Source: Hormiphora californensis (taxonomy: Eukaryota > Ctenophora > Tentaculata > Cydippida > Pleurobrachiidae). Taken from it: DNA of 64,000 bases. The stretch covers positions 7,440,091 through 7,504,090 of the forward strand of contig CM035355.1 in assembly GCA_020137815.1 (NCBI GenBank), written 5' to 3'. Made by a program: the position numbers and the translations under genes. The notes below the pieces were generated by a model that saw nothing but the letters and a program-made list of their open reading frames with translations, was not told the DNA's origin and ran no database searches. Below are positions 27,762-62,042 of the stretch, piece after piece; the first letter of the stretch is position 1; each line of letters starts with the position of its first letter.

Positions 27762-28553
27762 ATCTGTTTCTCTGTATCTTCATCTCGTTCTCTCTCTTAA
27801 TACCTCTATATCTATCTCCCTCGCTCTCTCCCGCTCTGTCTATGTCTCTCTTTGTATTAATTAAAACGCCACAATGAATACCCGATACAGTTGTTACATC
27901 ACATTTCAATATGCTTCTCTTTCTCTCCATCTCCCTCTCCTTCCTTTTTGATCCCTCGTTCATTTCCAATTTCCGCATTTCTCTCCCAATTTTCTACAAA
28001 TTCTGCTCTACAGGGTTTCCTTTGAACACACCCGATCACAACCCTCACATATATTTACCTTGGACGCTCTCGCTATGTCTGACACAAAATGTTCCAATCT
28101 GGTTTCCCTTTCCAATTAGCATCTTCTCCGCATCACCCCGGCTCACAGAGCCCCAAAACCAGCTAAAAAAGATTAAGGTCAGCATTGAGTTCAGTCCCCT
28201 GAATAGAAAACCAATAAGAGATCATGGCACCCGTAAATTTAAAAGTAAACCTTGGAATAGAAAAGCGGACATAGTTTTTGGGAATGTATCCCTCAGAACG
28301 GTGAAGCACAGCTTTAAACCAGTTCTCATCCTCACCCAAGTTAGTTATCTGAAACGGAGTGGTATTATTTATTATTTTCCACACGTTTAATTGTTGAATA
28401 GAAGCCAGAACGCTGGGTATGCATACCTAGCCTTCTGGCTTCAACATCCCCAGCAGGACAAACACACAAACTTACCAGGAGAGTGGCGCCTCCCTGGAAG
28501 GAAAGTTCATCAGTATCCCTAGCGACAAAGTCGAACTCAGCGATGGCCTCCAT
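14585..28553 (-). CDS. GRB2: GRB2 adaptor (SH3-SH2-SH3)
   Basis: Adaptor linking phosphotyrosine (pYxN) sites to SOS and Ras (drk and SEM-5 in fly and worm). Minus-strand exons are 28553-28476, 28348-28251, 28162-28059, 20820-20733, 17719-17620 and 14758-14585. They total 642 bp (213 aa; human GRB2 is 217) and every junction is in phase. The N-terminal SH3 starts MEAIAEFDFVARDTDELSF and ends GYIPKNYV. The SH2 starts SWFWGSVSRGDAEKML, has the phosphotyrosine Arg in GTFCVRHSES, then GAFSLSVRSGK, VHHFKLL and GLYYIW. The C-terminal SH3 runs from RCKALFDFSP through HWWRGCVNGKQGVFPANYV to VTKVE. The FLVR motif reads FCVR, with the Arg intact. Introns 3 and 4 (about 7.2 and 3.0 kb) and the last intron are full of foldback elements. 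A complete plus-strand gene lies inside intron 3. Confidence 0.93.
16005..16558. mobile_element. Foldback (palindromic) element, 0.55 kb
   Basis: Two inverted arms of roughly 200 bp share motifs such as GCGCACGCGCGCTGAGCGC, ACATGTAAATACATG and GGAGACGAGTAGAG. The centre holds a TTAATTAG-type AT-rich loop. A second, larger copy is at 20943-21957. No coding capacity. It sits in the last GRB2 intron. Confidence 0.85.
16911..17008. mobile_element. Mini element with CAGTCGG..CCGACTG termini
   Basis: It starts CAGTCGGGCCCCGATTTAG and ends with the inverse CCGACTG, with three tandem CACTAAATCGGGG units internally. The termini match the 59124-59985 element and the fragment near 250-297. The end motif resembles pogo/Tigger-type terminal repeats, which is an inference from memory of those families. 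Confidence 0.7.
17427..17504. repeat. Two-copy direct repeat, about 42 bp
   Basis: TGTGTGTAGCACAAGCAG followed by AATAGAAGGGGAGGG occurs twice in tandem within the last GRB2 intron. No further function is evident. Confidence 0.7.
17915..20007. mobile_element. Terminal-inverted-repeat element interrupted by a retrotransposon
   Basis: The left end TTTATTTAAGCGACAGGCC (17917 on) recurs inverted at 19985-20005. The inner halves also match as inverses: CCGGTTCCTGATAAG at left, CTTATCAGGAACCGG at right, then GTTGGAAAGAT against ATCTTTCCAA. The reverse-transcriptase element at about 18020-19906 therefore appears inserted into the middle of a short foldback element. A relative with the same CCGGTTCC/GATAAG motifs lies at 29503-29622. 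Confidence 0.75.
18067..19512 (+). mobile_element. Non-LTR retrotransposon reverse transcriptase, 5' truncated
   Basis: An intact 481-codon frame encodes the reverse transcriptase of a CR1/L2/jockey-like LINE. Motifs in order are SNYRPVSNLPFISKLLEK near residue 13, catalytic block A LLDMSAAFDTVDH near 95, block B GVPQGSLLGP near 148, block C LYADDSQLY near 178, and LGVFLDSNISM near 276. The C-terminal portion runs to FIEAFGES. No endonuclease domain precedes it, so the copy is 5' truncated, as is usual for LINEs. A 3' tail of ATT/TTA triplets follows near 19887-19905. The frame has no stop or frameshift, which suggests recent insertion. It lies in the same direction as DNAL4 and antisense to GRB2, in GRB2's fourth intron counting from the 5' end. 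Confidence 0.9.
20405..20560. repeat. Three-copy tandem repeat, about 52 bp
   Basis: Units containing GGGGCAGCATTTAGTTGCTA and then GGAAA..AGACAAGTAGG repeat three times with small differences, just left of GRB2 exon 4 in its 3' intron. A short inverted GCCCCACCCC/GGGGC element precedes it. Confidence 0.75.
20943..21957. mobile_element. Foldback element with a second palindrome in its centre
   Basis: The outer arms match the 16005-16558 element (GGAGACGAGTAGAG and GCGCACGCGCGCTGAGCGC blocks, inverted). Its centre is occupied by a further palindrome, about 21274-21650, with arms ATGCGCATAACCGTATTTTGG and TGCTCAAAATCGGGC turning near 21462. It is therefore a palindrome inside a palindrome, with no coding capacity. 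Confidence 0.85.
21992..23460. mobile_element. 1.47-kb near-perfect palindrome
   Basis: Arms of about 700 bp are inverse copies of one another from CACGGTGCCCCTGAAGGAC at 21992 to GTCCTTAAGGGGCACCGTG ending at 23460. They turn at about 22726 inside an AAACCCACTT..AAGTGGGTTT loop. Mismatches are very few by eye. There are no long frames. Arm identity this high implies recent formation, gene conversion or strong constraint. It lies in GRB2 intron 3. Confidence 0.9.
24342..26751 (+). CDS. Secreted Cys/His/Pro-rich protein with poly-Lys tail, nested in GRB2 intron 3
   Basis: I do not recognise the family. Exons are 24342-24563, 25746-26388 and 26540-26751, totalling 1077 bp (358 aa) in phase. 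A signal peptide (MFRLLLLSVLVAAGIQVLHA) precedes a cysteine module, C-x3-C-x-C-x11-C-x3-C-x3-C. Next is a tract at about residues 105-285 of roughly ten units of the form HGEDGEHP(YP)PPP. A strongly basic stretch (KKKKEKKKKKSAAEKAANKR) follows, then a second module, C-x3-C-x3-C-x13-C-x3-C-x4-C, ending KCRRYF. The two modules share KCM-K/D-KC and so look like an internal duplication. His plus Asp/Glu repeats suggest metal or mineral binding; poly-Lys with a His/Pro tract recalls mineral-precipitating proteins, but that is only inference. It is transcribed opposite to its host gene. Confidence 0.8.
25121..25184. promoter_or_regulatory. Cluster of CRE-like TGACGTCA sites
   Basis: Three perfect TGACGTCA palindromes (25121, 25164, 25175) and one TGACGTCG (25151) lie within 64 bp, in the first intron of the nested secreted-protein gene. 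CREB/ATF factors bind this octamer in animals. Whether this is a working enhancer is unknown. Confidence 0.4.
25283..25478. mobile_element. Foldback element, 0.2 kb
   Basis: CCAAAACTAATTGAAATTAG, then GGAAAGGTTGCCTTACGATT and GAGCTACCTT, returns inverted at 25411-25475 after about 65 bp of loop. It lies in intron 1 of the nested secreted-protein gene. Confidence 0.85.
25546..25709. mobile_element. Foldback element, 0.16 kb, GTGGAAGCTC ends
   Basis: Ends TAGTGGAAGCTCTTWCGGTTTTGAGC are inverted with respect to each other, with GCACGGCGCACGCGACTCAAATCC-like inner repeats also inverted. It ends about 35 bp before the exon that begins at 25746, so it lies very close to a splice acceptor. Confidence 0.8.
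26990..27121. repeat. (GA)n microsatellite
   Basis: GA dinucleotide repeat with occasional GAAA interruptions, just downstream of the nested gene. A matching CT tract lies at about 27700-27755. Confidence 0.9.
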
Positions 28554-29228
28554 TATAACTCATTAACAGCATTCAAGCCTAAGTTATGTGGGAATGTTAT
28601 TGCTCGCATAAAGAATATTCAGCTCAGGTGGGTAACTAGTAGTAATCTTGTCGGAAAGACAAAGAATAAAGACTTTGCAATTGGGCAGTAACATCGAGCA
28701 GATAACATAAGAACAATAGCGGCTAAGACCTAAGTTTATAAAGAATTTGCGACAAATATATTGTCCGGTGTTAGCTATCAGTCCCGCAACAAAACCTGCT
28801 GTTTATCAAATCAATTCAAAACAAAATGTCAAATTATAATTTCTGCTATGGGGCTACCTCCACTTTCCCACAGTTCACCAACTTCGACAGTTAAATCATC
28901 ATGGCATTTTAAACAGGTTCTTCGGTCTCCCAGTCCCATTCGTTTATCTCCCCTACCCTCTTGTTTTATAGACCAGTGATCTAAGACCACCAAACCCTCG
29001 AATCAAAACTCAAGCGACCATAAAAACTAGGGGTTATTTTCGGAAATTGATAAAGCAAAGGAGAACTTTAAACAAGGCTATGACTCTCACAGTATTAACT
29101 ATTGACGCTTCTAGGTTGGGTGTCCAAAAGTTCCGAATTTCAAAGAAACAAGACAGTGAGCTATAACTGGTTTTCTATGGCTACTTTGAACTGTCTGCTG
29201 AGTTAAGAAATTCTTCCATATACTCCAT

Positions 29229-29372
29229 TTTTTTTCAACTGTTCACCCCCCAAAGTCGTGCGCGGAATTGTTTTGCGCGTTTATCACATGTTAACGTATA
29301 GCGCGCGCCACCCAAATTCTAATTTTTATTAAATTTCAGTTTTTGGGTGAACAGTTGAAAAAAAATGGACTT
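29229..29372. mobile_element. Foldback element with AACTGTTCACCC arms
   Basis: CCATTTTTTTTCAACTGTTC and its inverse GAACAGTTGAAAAAAAATGG bound about 140 bp containing GCGCGCGCCACC. No coding capacity. It sits upstream of GRB2. Confidence 0.8.
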
Positions 29373-29502
29373 TACAAGAAAATAGCAGCAAAACAAGAGC
29401 AAACACGAATTTTGATGTTGGCATACGTTGCAGGCCCCTTATAATATAATATAAGGGGCCTGGAGGGAATACCGCGCTGGGGGGGAATACATAATCAATC
29501 AT

Positions 29503-29622
29503 ATCTCCGGTTCCAGATAAGGTACAGAAATCGTTTTGGTAGCGTTGGAAAGAGGAAGATAAGAGCTTTTAAATGCAACCGGTTTCAGGTCTCTATCTTA
29601 TCAGGAACAGGAGATATGAACC
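29503..29622. mobile_element. Foldback element with ATATCTCCGGTTCC arms
   Basis: ATATCTCCGGTTCCAGATAAG at left meets an imperfect inverse, CTTATCAGGAACAGGAGATAT, at right. The same motif with GCGTTGGAAAGA occurs in the element that hosts the reverse transcriptase (17915-20007), so they are one family. Confidence 0.75.
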
Positions 29623-30580
29623 AAACTCCGCAAAATCGAGTGCGGTAAAATCGAAAATTGAATGAAATTAAAAAAAAGGTGTCCCTGCAGGAATCTGTGA
29701 CGTCACTTTTTGAAAACAACCCATCTGTCAACGGCTATTGCTCAGCTTCCTTAAGTCCAATTAACTTCTCTCAAAAACAGCAAGGTAGATAATCGTCAGA
29801 TCTAACAACTGGTGAAAGAATCAAGTCAAACGGACTACAGGAGCCAAAGTTATAAGCACCGCCGTTTTTTCGACCGCAAAGTTATCTTCGACCCAGCCGG
29901 GCTCAGGCCAAACGCGCGCGCGGCATTCCCTTCAGTCCCCTCGTTGCGGGGGTGCGCGCATGAGGGGGCTGCAGCGCATTCCAAATTTTGATGCAGCGAG
30001 GAATTTTTTAAAAAAAAAACAACTTTACAAAATTTAAATTTTCGAAATTTTTACTTGTATTGAATTTTGATGCGCGCCGCGCGACGATTGCACGCGCAAA
30101 AGAATAACGCGCGATCAAGTATCTTCAGAGAACGAATTTAGTTTTTTAAACTCCATCCAGTTTTTAACCAACCTTTTGCCTCTCCTTATGATATTCACCT
30201 GGCTTTTTTCCAAACACATTTATACACAAGATGATAAACACAGTATTTTTGTTTAAAACTATAACATTGAAAGGTTCACATAACAAAATCAAATACTTAA
30301 AATGTTGTCACCTGAGCGCTAACACCTGAAGAGAAACGGGGATAGGATAAGGGCACATTGCTGCACAATAACACTTTACAAGTTGCAGTTGTTCTCGCAG
30401 GGGAAGGGAGGATTGGAAACAAAACTTTATCTGTTGAATTGTTACTTCTCACTTTCTCACAAACATAATAAGAGAGTGATGGGGGATAATATAGGTAGAG
30501 TGTGGTGTATAATCATAGAGTTAGAAAAATATGAAGTTATAGCTCTATTACTAATAATAAAATTAATATAATATTATAGT

Positions 30581-44240
<13,660 letters not shown>

Positions 44241-45407
44241 GTCTGAAGAGGAATAACTAACAACAAACTGAGAGGGTTGGCGATACTCAGTTCCGTCTGA
44301 AAAGCAGCATCGGGATGTGGTCTCCTCTCATTGGTTGTTGCGTCATCCAACGCGACATAAGAAATTTATGGCGTTCAGGGCTTGGTTTCTAACGCGCAAA
44401 TCGTGATTTTGTGCCGCGCATAAGAAAAAAGCCGCGCGCACAAAATTTCAAGTTCGAAACTGAAATAAAAATCCCAGTTCAAAATTTTTTGACAAAGTTT
44501 CATTTTTTTTGAGAACGTCCTAAATTTTTCACTTTCTCGTCAGTTTTCGTCGATGTTTCCACCTTTTAATCAACCTACTGCCAATTTTCCTCAAAATCCA
44601 CATGATTCTCCTCGTTTTACCCCGTTTTTACACTTTTAGTACTTTTGGGCCAAAGAAAAAAGCTCCAAACATTGGCTGCATTAGCAGCACGATGGCAACA
44701 AAACTTCTTCACTCGCCAGAGTATTTGATATCTCTTACAAATCGACTGCCAGACTGTGCTGTTCGACGGTGCAAATGAAAATAGCTATGTTTGATCATTA
44801 AACAATCAGTAGAGGGTTAGTTCCACGGGGTGGTCCAAATTTAGCAGACTGTCAAAACAAGGCTCTCAGTTTAGCACTTAACACCTCATAATAAAGCTTT
44901 ATTTAGCATACTGGTCATAAATTTATGCCACCTCCTCATTTTGGAGCAATACTGTTCAACTTCCTAGTTTGGACATATCACGGTCTGGTGCAATTTCACA
45001 CATTTTGATGTGTGTACAATGAGTATTGAAACAGTGGTCAGTGGTTCTCCGTCATGTTGGCTGTATCACTGTAAACTTTAAAACTGTACAACATATAATT
45101 TACTGTTGTATAAGACTCGGATCTAGTGATTTGCTGCTTTGCACAGAGTGTGTCCTACCATTGCAACTGTATTATTGACCGGAAGTGGGTCATTATCAGT
45201 CCAGTCTATAACCATCCCCTCTCTCTCTTTTCGATTCTTGTAATTACCAAGTACTACAGTCGATTGGTAATTTTGGTTTTTGCTACACCATACCAAGAGT
45301 TAATGACTAGTAAAACGAGGAATTTTCAAAAAATAAGTTGTCGGTGTTAAAATATAGGCCCTTTTCATTGGATATAATAATAGATAAATCAAAATCAAAT
45401 ATATTAA
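44241..45407. other. Calreticulin upstream region
   Basis: This holds the calreticulin promoter nearest 44241 and the 3' flank of the minus-strand gene that ends at 45408. It includes GCGCGC-containing sequence near 44390-44450. No exon is recognised; the small frame near 45126 has no family resemblance. Confidence 0.5.
44316..44334 (-). promoter_or_regulatory. ERSE-like element upstream of calreticulin
   Basis: On the minus strand the sequence reads CCAAT, nine bases, then CCACA, 76 bp before the calreticulin ATG. The ER stress response element of ER-chaperone promoters is CCAAT-N9-CCACG, so this differs at one base. A TGACGCAA (CRE/C-EBP-like) lies just upstream near 44339-44346. The position fits NF-Y plus ATF6 control. 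Confidence 0.55.
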
Positions 45408-48118
45408 TCAAGACTTCTTCTTGATCTTTTCAATTTTCTCTTTCCAGACTCGGCCAAAAGACACCCCACTTGAGGTCGATTGAAAATCATCAGAATCACT
45501 CGCTGATTCATCAGTCCAAAGATTATTCACAACTTCTTTCAGCCTGCTAGGGTAGTGTCGCTTTGATAAGTAGGGCTTCCTAGGCTCCGTGATAGAGTCT
45601 GTCCAATCGATGTGAAGTGTTGATCGGGGTGATGGTGTTGGCTCCGTCACGCTGGTATTGGACCAATCAACGTGAAGTGAGTTGAGTGGTTTATTTGATC
45701 GAGGAGATCTTCGCCTCACTTTTGGTGATGGTTGTTTGGAAATTTTAGGGGCCGGTTTTGAAGAATTAGCTAACACGGGATCTGGGGTTTGTTGAACCGG
45801 TTCTGAATCTGGTTTTTCTGATTTTAATAGTCTTGAAGAAACTATTTTTTCCCTTTCCGTCGTTGAAGCTATAATCTCGACTTTCTTAGCAGAGTGTCCA
45901 TTTTCACGGGGTTTCACAACTTTAGTATACCCCTCGCTGTCAGAATTCGGTGCTTTCCAGTTGTCCCTCGTGTTGGAAATTGCAGAAAACTCAACCCTCG
46001 GTCCGGTACCATTCACATAACCACCACTATCAGCCTGGCGTATTCTCGAGTATCCATACTTTCTCAGCCCACTGCTATTGGATTTGGTCATCTTTAACTG
46101 CACGCTACTAGACTCATTGGTGACGTTGTGGAAGCTTGCTATACTTCCTTGTGGGCTTTCCCAGGCACTCCTTAAAGAAGAAGAAGAACTGGTAGACTTA
46201 GAGTCGTACTCGGACTTGACTGAATCTATTTTCTCAACAATCACCGTTTCAACTGTACCCTCTCTTACCGGAATACTGGTGTCAGAGAAGGATGTGGAGA
46301 CTGACTCTGAGGTATCGGTTGAAGATTTTATCAAATCGCTGTCTGAAGAATTCTCTGAAGAAGACAATGTGAAGGAGGTGTCGGCATCACTGCTCTCCAT
46401 CATTGCATCTTCTGACGCACTGGATTTTGACGATGTTCTCTTGGTTGCTGTGCTGGTCAGGTTAGGAGATTTACAGTTAACGTTAGCGTTGTAAGCTTCG
46501 TCTCCAAATGATTTGTCCTTCAATTTCCTATCTGAAAGTCTGTCCTGTTTCTTTGAGTTCCTAAAAAGCCTAGCTTGCCTCCTTAGGGTTGAATATCGAT
46601 TATTATCCAATTCGCTATACCCTGAAGAGGAGACGTTATCCGTTATTTCCGCCGTACATTCCTTCCTCCTGGTTTTGCTCCTCCTTTTCCTCCCTTCGCT
46701 CCCCGTCCTCCCTTCCTCACTCCTTTCACCGTCCTTTTGCTGTTCATTTTCTTCAGTAACCGGGCCTCCTCCCTTCTCGTCATGAGATCCTTCGTGCCTC
46801 CAGCCATCATCACACCCTGAAACACACCTAAGAGGTTGGCTGGGACATGTGTACATGAAATGTAATGGAAATAATTTTAGGATACATGTGCACAGTGCAT
46901 GGGTTCTCGGGGTATAGACAGGGAGCTTGGTATGAGCAGTAAAGATCCTGCACTGGTGCACAATTGATTATGTGATATGGATAGTCTGTAGTCAACAGTC
47001 TTTGACCTTCAATTCATTGAAGTAATGTAGAATGAAGTCATGTAAAGTGTGCAGTGCATGCATGAATGTAGGAAAGAAATGAAATAATACTTCGGCCGAG
47101 AGAGATCAAGTGACTGTCAAGAATGATGTTCTACTCATGTCACGATTTCACTGCGTGTAATGCTGCTGCTGCTGCTCGTACACTCAAGCACTTATTCAGG
47201 AATGTGTTATATATTGCACATTTTCTTGATTTATATGTTGTTGGTGCCTTAGAGAGAGGAAAAAGAGCTGAGATAGTGAGAGAGAGAAAGTTCCTGGACC
47301 TCTAGTGTGGACTGTGGTTTGGTAGGTTAAGAGTGATTTAGGAAGCAGCTGATCCTGCTGCACATCACAACAACACAATCAATCACAATGACATGAATGA
47401 ATCTTACCCGATGGGGGTCGAGGGCTGTTGTGACTATAGCTGACCATATGAATGATAGGAGGGATACTATTATCACCACCATCTTCATCCTCTTCTGAAG
47501 CGTTTTCCTCATCTGAGTCTCCCGCTGGAGATATCTCTATGACAGGTGCTGGTACTATATCCTGCTTCTAAAGGTGCTGATGGTGGAGATGTTTTATTGC
47601 CAGGATCATCCTTTTCATACTTTGGAGGACTTTCTGTCTGGAATCACTTTAGCAGATAGTTTTTGTTTTCCCCTTCTTCTCATCCTTTAGAAAAGTCCCG
47701 TTTTTCGGATATTGAAAAGGGCCTCTTTCGATTTTTACCACTGTCACTTGAAGGTGGTGTTGCTTTGCACTTACCCTCAATAACCACCTCCTTCCTTTAT
47801 TTCATCATCACTCCCTGATCCTTCACCAGATCTCTCCTCCTCTTGTGACTCTCCTGTCTCCTCCTCTCCAGTTTCCTCCTCTCCTGTGTCCTCCTCCCAG
47901 TTTGTACTCCTTTCTCACCGACCAGCTTCTCCTCGTCGGCGCTGGAGCATTTTCGGGAGCAGCACTTCAAATGCCAGTAGAGAGAGAACAGTACGGCTGC
48001 GAATACCACAAGTACTATCACAGCGAAATACAAGGTAGAGGGGTACGGGGTGCGCCACGGTTAAAACACTAACAGGGTCGGGGAATGAGTAACTGCCATC
48101 ATCATCATCCGACGACAT
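45408..48118 (-). CDS. Single-span membrane protein with long Ser/Tyr-rich cytoplasmic tail (adaptor-like)
   Basis: I recognise no known family. The 5' part at 48118 encodes MSSDDDDGSYSFPDP. A membrane segment LYFAVIVLVVFAAVLFSLYW lies near 48031-47970, followed by HLKCCSRKC, a possible palmitoylation cluster. An acidic stretch (EEDTGEEETGEEETGESQ) lies near 47880-47830. An acidic exon of about 47557-47408 encodes EISPAGDSDEENASEEDEDG. The last and largest exon, from about 46816 to 45408, encodes about 470 residues. It carries tyrosine motifs SGYSEL, RYSTL, GGYVNG and EGYTKV, repeats LHVDW/LHIDW, and the C-terminus WKEKIEKIKKKS. A short ectodomain, one TM span, a Cys cluster and a tyrosine tail is the layout of transmembrane adaptors (LAT/PAG/NTAL type). 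The 47.6-48.1 kb part changes frame at least twice, so exon joins there are provisional. Confidence 0.55.
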
Positions 48119-48544
48119 CGACTGTGAAAGAGCTTCGGCTTGTTAGGATGCGAGTTAGGTAAACAAACAAAAAGGGCGAATATATTACCTCTCTCTCTTT
48201 GAAGCAAGGGAGAATATATCACTGACTGCGGTGTAGGACTAGTTCAGCTAACACAAAACCACTCACTGACAATACTGAGAGAACAAAACAAGCAACACTG
48301 CAATACATGTGTACATTGTGTTGCACGTGTATAACATGCATCTTGTGGGGAATGAAGGAAGAAGTCACTTTACAGAGACACATCTTAGACGCACAGCTAG
48401 TACTTGTCTAGTACAATAACAAGCACCAGATTCTCTGTAGAACTTTTATACTTTATAGACCTAAATCTGATACATTATAGGATACAAATTAAGACAAAGT
48501 TATTCCCCTGATACTCACTTGACACTTCTCCCCATTCTAGGTTT
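48119..48544. promoter_or_regulatory. Divergent intergenic region
   Basis: About 430 bp separate two head-to-head genes, the membrane protein (minus) and the F-box/kelch gene (plus). It probably includes a 5' UTR intron of the latter, because TTCTAG precedes its ATG. A shared promoter is possible, but no core motif is clear. Confidence 0.35.
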
Positions 48545-49923
48545 ATGAACATAACAGATCTCCCTATTGAACTACAAGAGCACATCCTCTCCTTTCTGAG
48601 TGTCGTCCGGGAGCTCCAGACAGCCTCCACAGTCTGCACCCACTGGCGGGACATCTGCCGTACCCTCTACACCGCCAAACACAGGACATTCCGAGACCAT
48701 GCCCGTGAGGGGAGGTTAGTTTGGAGGCGTATTGGCGGTGATCCAGCTAGTTTAATTAGGAATGGACATCACCATCATCATCCCTTCCGATCACCTCTAG
48801 GAGGAGGTGCCAGGGTAGTGACACCCCCACCTCGTCACCTTCACCGGGCGGTGTTACATGATCACCACATGTTTATACACGGTGGTGACACCACTAGTGG
48901 GATCTACAATGACTTATACAAGTTGGATATTCTGACTAACACGTGGTCTAAAGTGATAGCACGTGAGGGAATTCCACCGACTCCTAGATCCCGATTTGCA
49001 ATGACCAAATATGAGCATAGCGTGTTTGTTACAGGGGGATGTAACATGTCACGCTGGTCACATACGGCACGTGGCAGTGGAGCACAATGATGTGCACGTG
49101 TACGATTTGGATGAAAATAGTTTGGTACAGCGCAGGGAACCTTCTTCAGAAGCGCTATACACACGGTTGTGTGTGTCTTGAGTCTGAGAGAGATATGGAT
49201 TAGGTTGGTCTTAGTTGGAGGTCTGGGTACCATGTGTAACATGGCGGTGAACGTGGAACTGTGTACTTTGACACGTGATAGTAACAACAGGTACAGGGTG
49301 TCCTAACTCAGTCTTGTTCCCTAATACCGATACCAGGATGTTTCATACCCAGATAAAACTTGATGACCACCGTGTCTTTTGTATTTGGAGGCCGGACCAT
49401 GACTGAATTGGGAGATGATCCTAGCGTTCCGATTGTCCGTCAAGACGCCTCAATCTTAACATTCTCTCCCGACTACACTTCTCTACAAATCAGCCCTGTT
49501 CCAATGTTAAACTCCAATATTTCTGTCTACTCAGGTCTGTATCCTGTTGTCTTGGATGACTTTGTTGTAGTTGGAGATCGGGTGATCTACCTACAGCAGG
49601 TGATATACACCAAGGAAAGTGGGGAGCTGCATGGGTTTTATGTACTAGACGAGGGGAGATGCCAAACTGGCCTGGAGATTTCAAAAAACCGATATTTCCA
49701 TACCTTTATCCTGGATATAAGTGAGGTGGGGAGAGGTGGGGCAGCTAAGTGGGTGGAAGTGGAGAATAACCCACCTGCACACGCTCCGTTTTCATCCCGA
49801 TTCCATACCTCAGCCCTGGTTGGAGATTCCATTGTTGTGTTCGGGGGGACGGTCCAGGATCAGCGAACCAAGAAGAGTCAGGATAGTAATGCTTTGTATA
49901 GGGTAACCGTGACCAATAGGTGA
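48545..49923 (+). pseudogene. FBXO42: FBXO42-like F-box/kelch gene, frame-disrupted in this sequence
   Basis: Substrate receptor of an SCF ubiquitin ligase (F-box plus kelch propeller). The first block, 48545-49060, encodes the F-box (MNITDLPIELQEHILSFLSV, CTHWRDICRTLY) and kelch strands (HMFIHGGDTTSGIYNDLYKL, NTWSKV, SVFVTGG). The frame then breaks. NDVHVYDLDENSL (about 49093) continues in another frame, and LVLVGGLGT (about 49206) in a third. A block from 49360 gives FVFGGRTMTELGDD, then HTSALVGDSIVVFGG and NALYRVTVTNR to the stop at 49923. The last 60 residues match FBXO42's unusual C-terminal kelch-like tail. I count at least three single-base disruptions, several near short homopolymers. 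This is either base-calling error in a live gene or a recent pseudogene. Confidence 0.65.
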
Positions 49924-50213
49924 GAGAGAAAGAGAGAGGGAGACAAGGACAGAGAGAAAGAGAGAGGAACAGAGAAAGAGAAAGAGATCTGGTTGTATGT
50001 GAGTGTGTATTATTTGACTTTTTCTGGTGTCTGTACGTTGTTAATTTATAGAACGGGGGGTTTGTCTTTTGTTTCAGAACGTTTTAGTAGTATAGTTATA
50101 GATTTTAATTCCGCTGTTTAACAATGTGGGATTAATGATTATTTTACCCTCTCTTCCCTTCATTCTAGTAGCATTAGCATACATGTGACCCTTCAACAAA
50201 CGGAACGAGGGTG

Positions 50214-61222
<11,009 letters not shown>

Positions 61223-62042
61223 CATATTATCATAGATCGAGGTATTACAGCAGAGATATGACAAAGTGGCCCTGTAAAGACAGTCTAGAGACAGTGCTTG
61301 GTCTGTGAGTCTGAGAGCAGAGAGAGGAATGGGATGTCAAGGATAGGAAATCCGAAAGGGGTGTTTTAACACAGTGAGAGGGGTTTAGTTAGTAACAGAG
61401 GTATGTTTCTTGGTGTTATAAATGTGTGTGGATATATGTCTGTCTGTTTGTTTGTGTGTGTCACCTAGTTATATTTCAACAATTTGAGAATAAACTAATG
61501 AAGATTTAGGGCTAAATGGAAATCATTAGCTAGTGTGAGAATATATATGGGATCCTATTTGGGATTGAGGTTCCTCGTGATTATTCCACACACCCCATTA
61601 TGGGGCCAAGATGTGAGGGGCCCCGATCAATGGGTCCTACGAGTGTGAATTCCAGTACAGTGACAAATGGTGTGATAAGCTGATCTTATTCTTGTGATTA
61701 CTGACAATTTCGTTTATATACCGAACACACCAACGTTTTAACTACAAACCAATTTGTCGTGATTTCTACCATGTGGTCACACTAGGTGTGAAACCTCAAA
61801 CCATCCTGGTGTGACGTGACCCATGTCCTCACAAAATGTACACACAATCACACATTTCTGATGCGCGCGCGAGCCTGCTGCGACTCGATGCACTTTGTAC
61901 AGAGGGGATGGTACGGCGCGTACCGGGAACAACTCCAAAACACGATATGTAAAGTTGGGGTCTGACAGCTTTATAAAAACTGGATATACAAAACACACAA
62001 CTCGTCTATATTTTATGTTTAAAAAAACACGTAAAAAAGTGT
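61223..62042. other. Convergent 3' flanks of p85 and frataxin
   Basis: Intergenic between the p85 stop and the frataxin stop (tail-to-tail). AATAAA on the plus strand near 61489 could be the p85 polyadenylation signal. No further gene is seen. Confidence 0.5.

Larger units (their letters stand above)
28554..30580. other. Region between GRB2 5' end and calreticulin 3' end
   Basis: This must hold the GRB2 promoter (right of 28553) and the calreticulin 3' UTR (left of 30581). It includes two foldback elements (29229-29372 and 29503-29622), a CCCCTTATAATATAATATAAGGGG palindrome (about 29435-29460) and GC-rich GCGCGC-containing sequence around 29910-30110. No exon was found. Confidence 0.5.
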
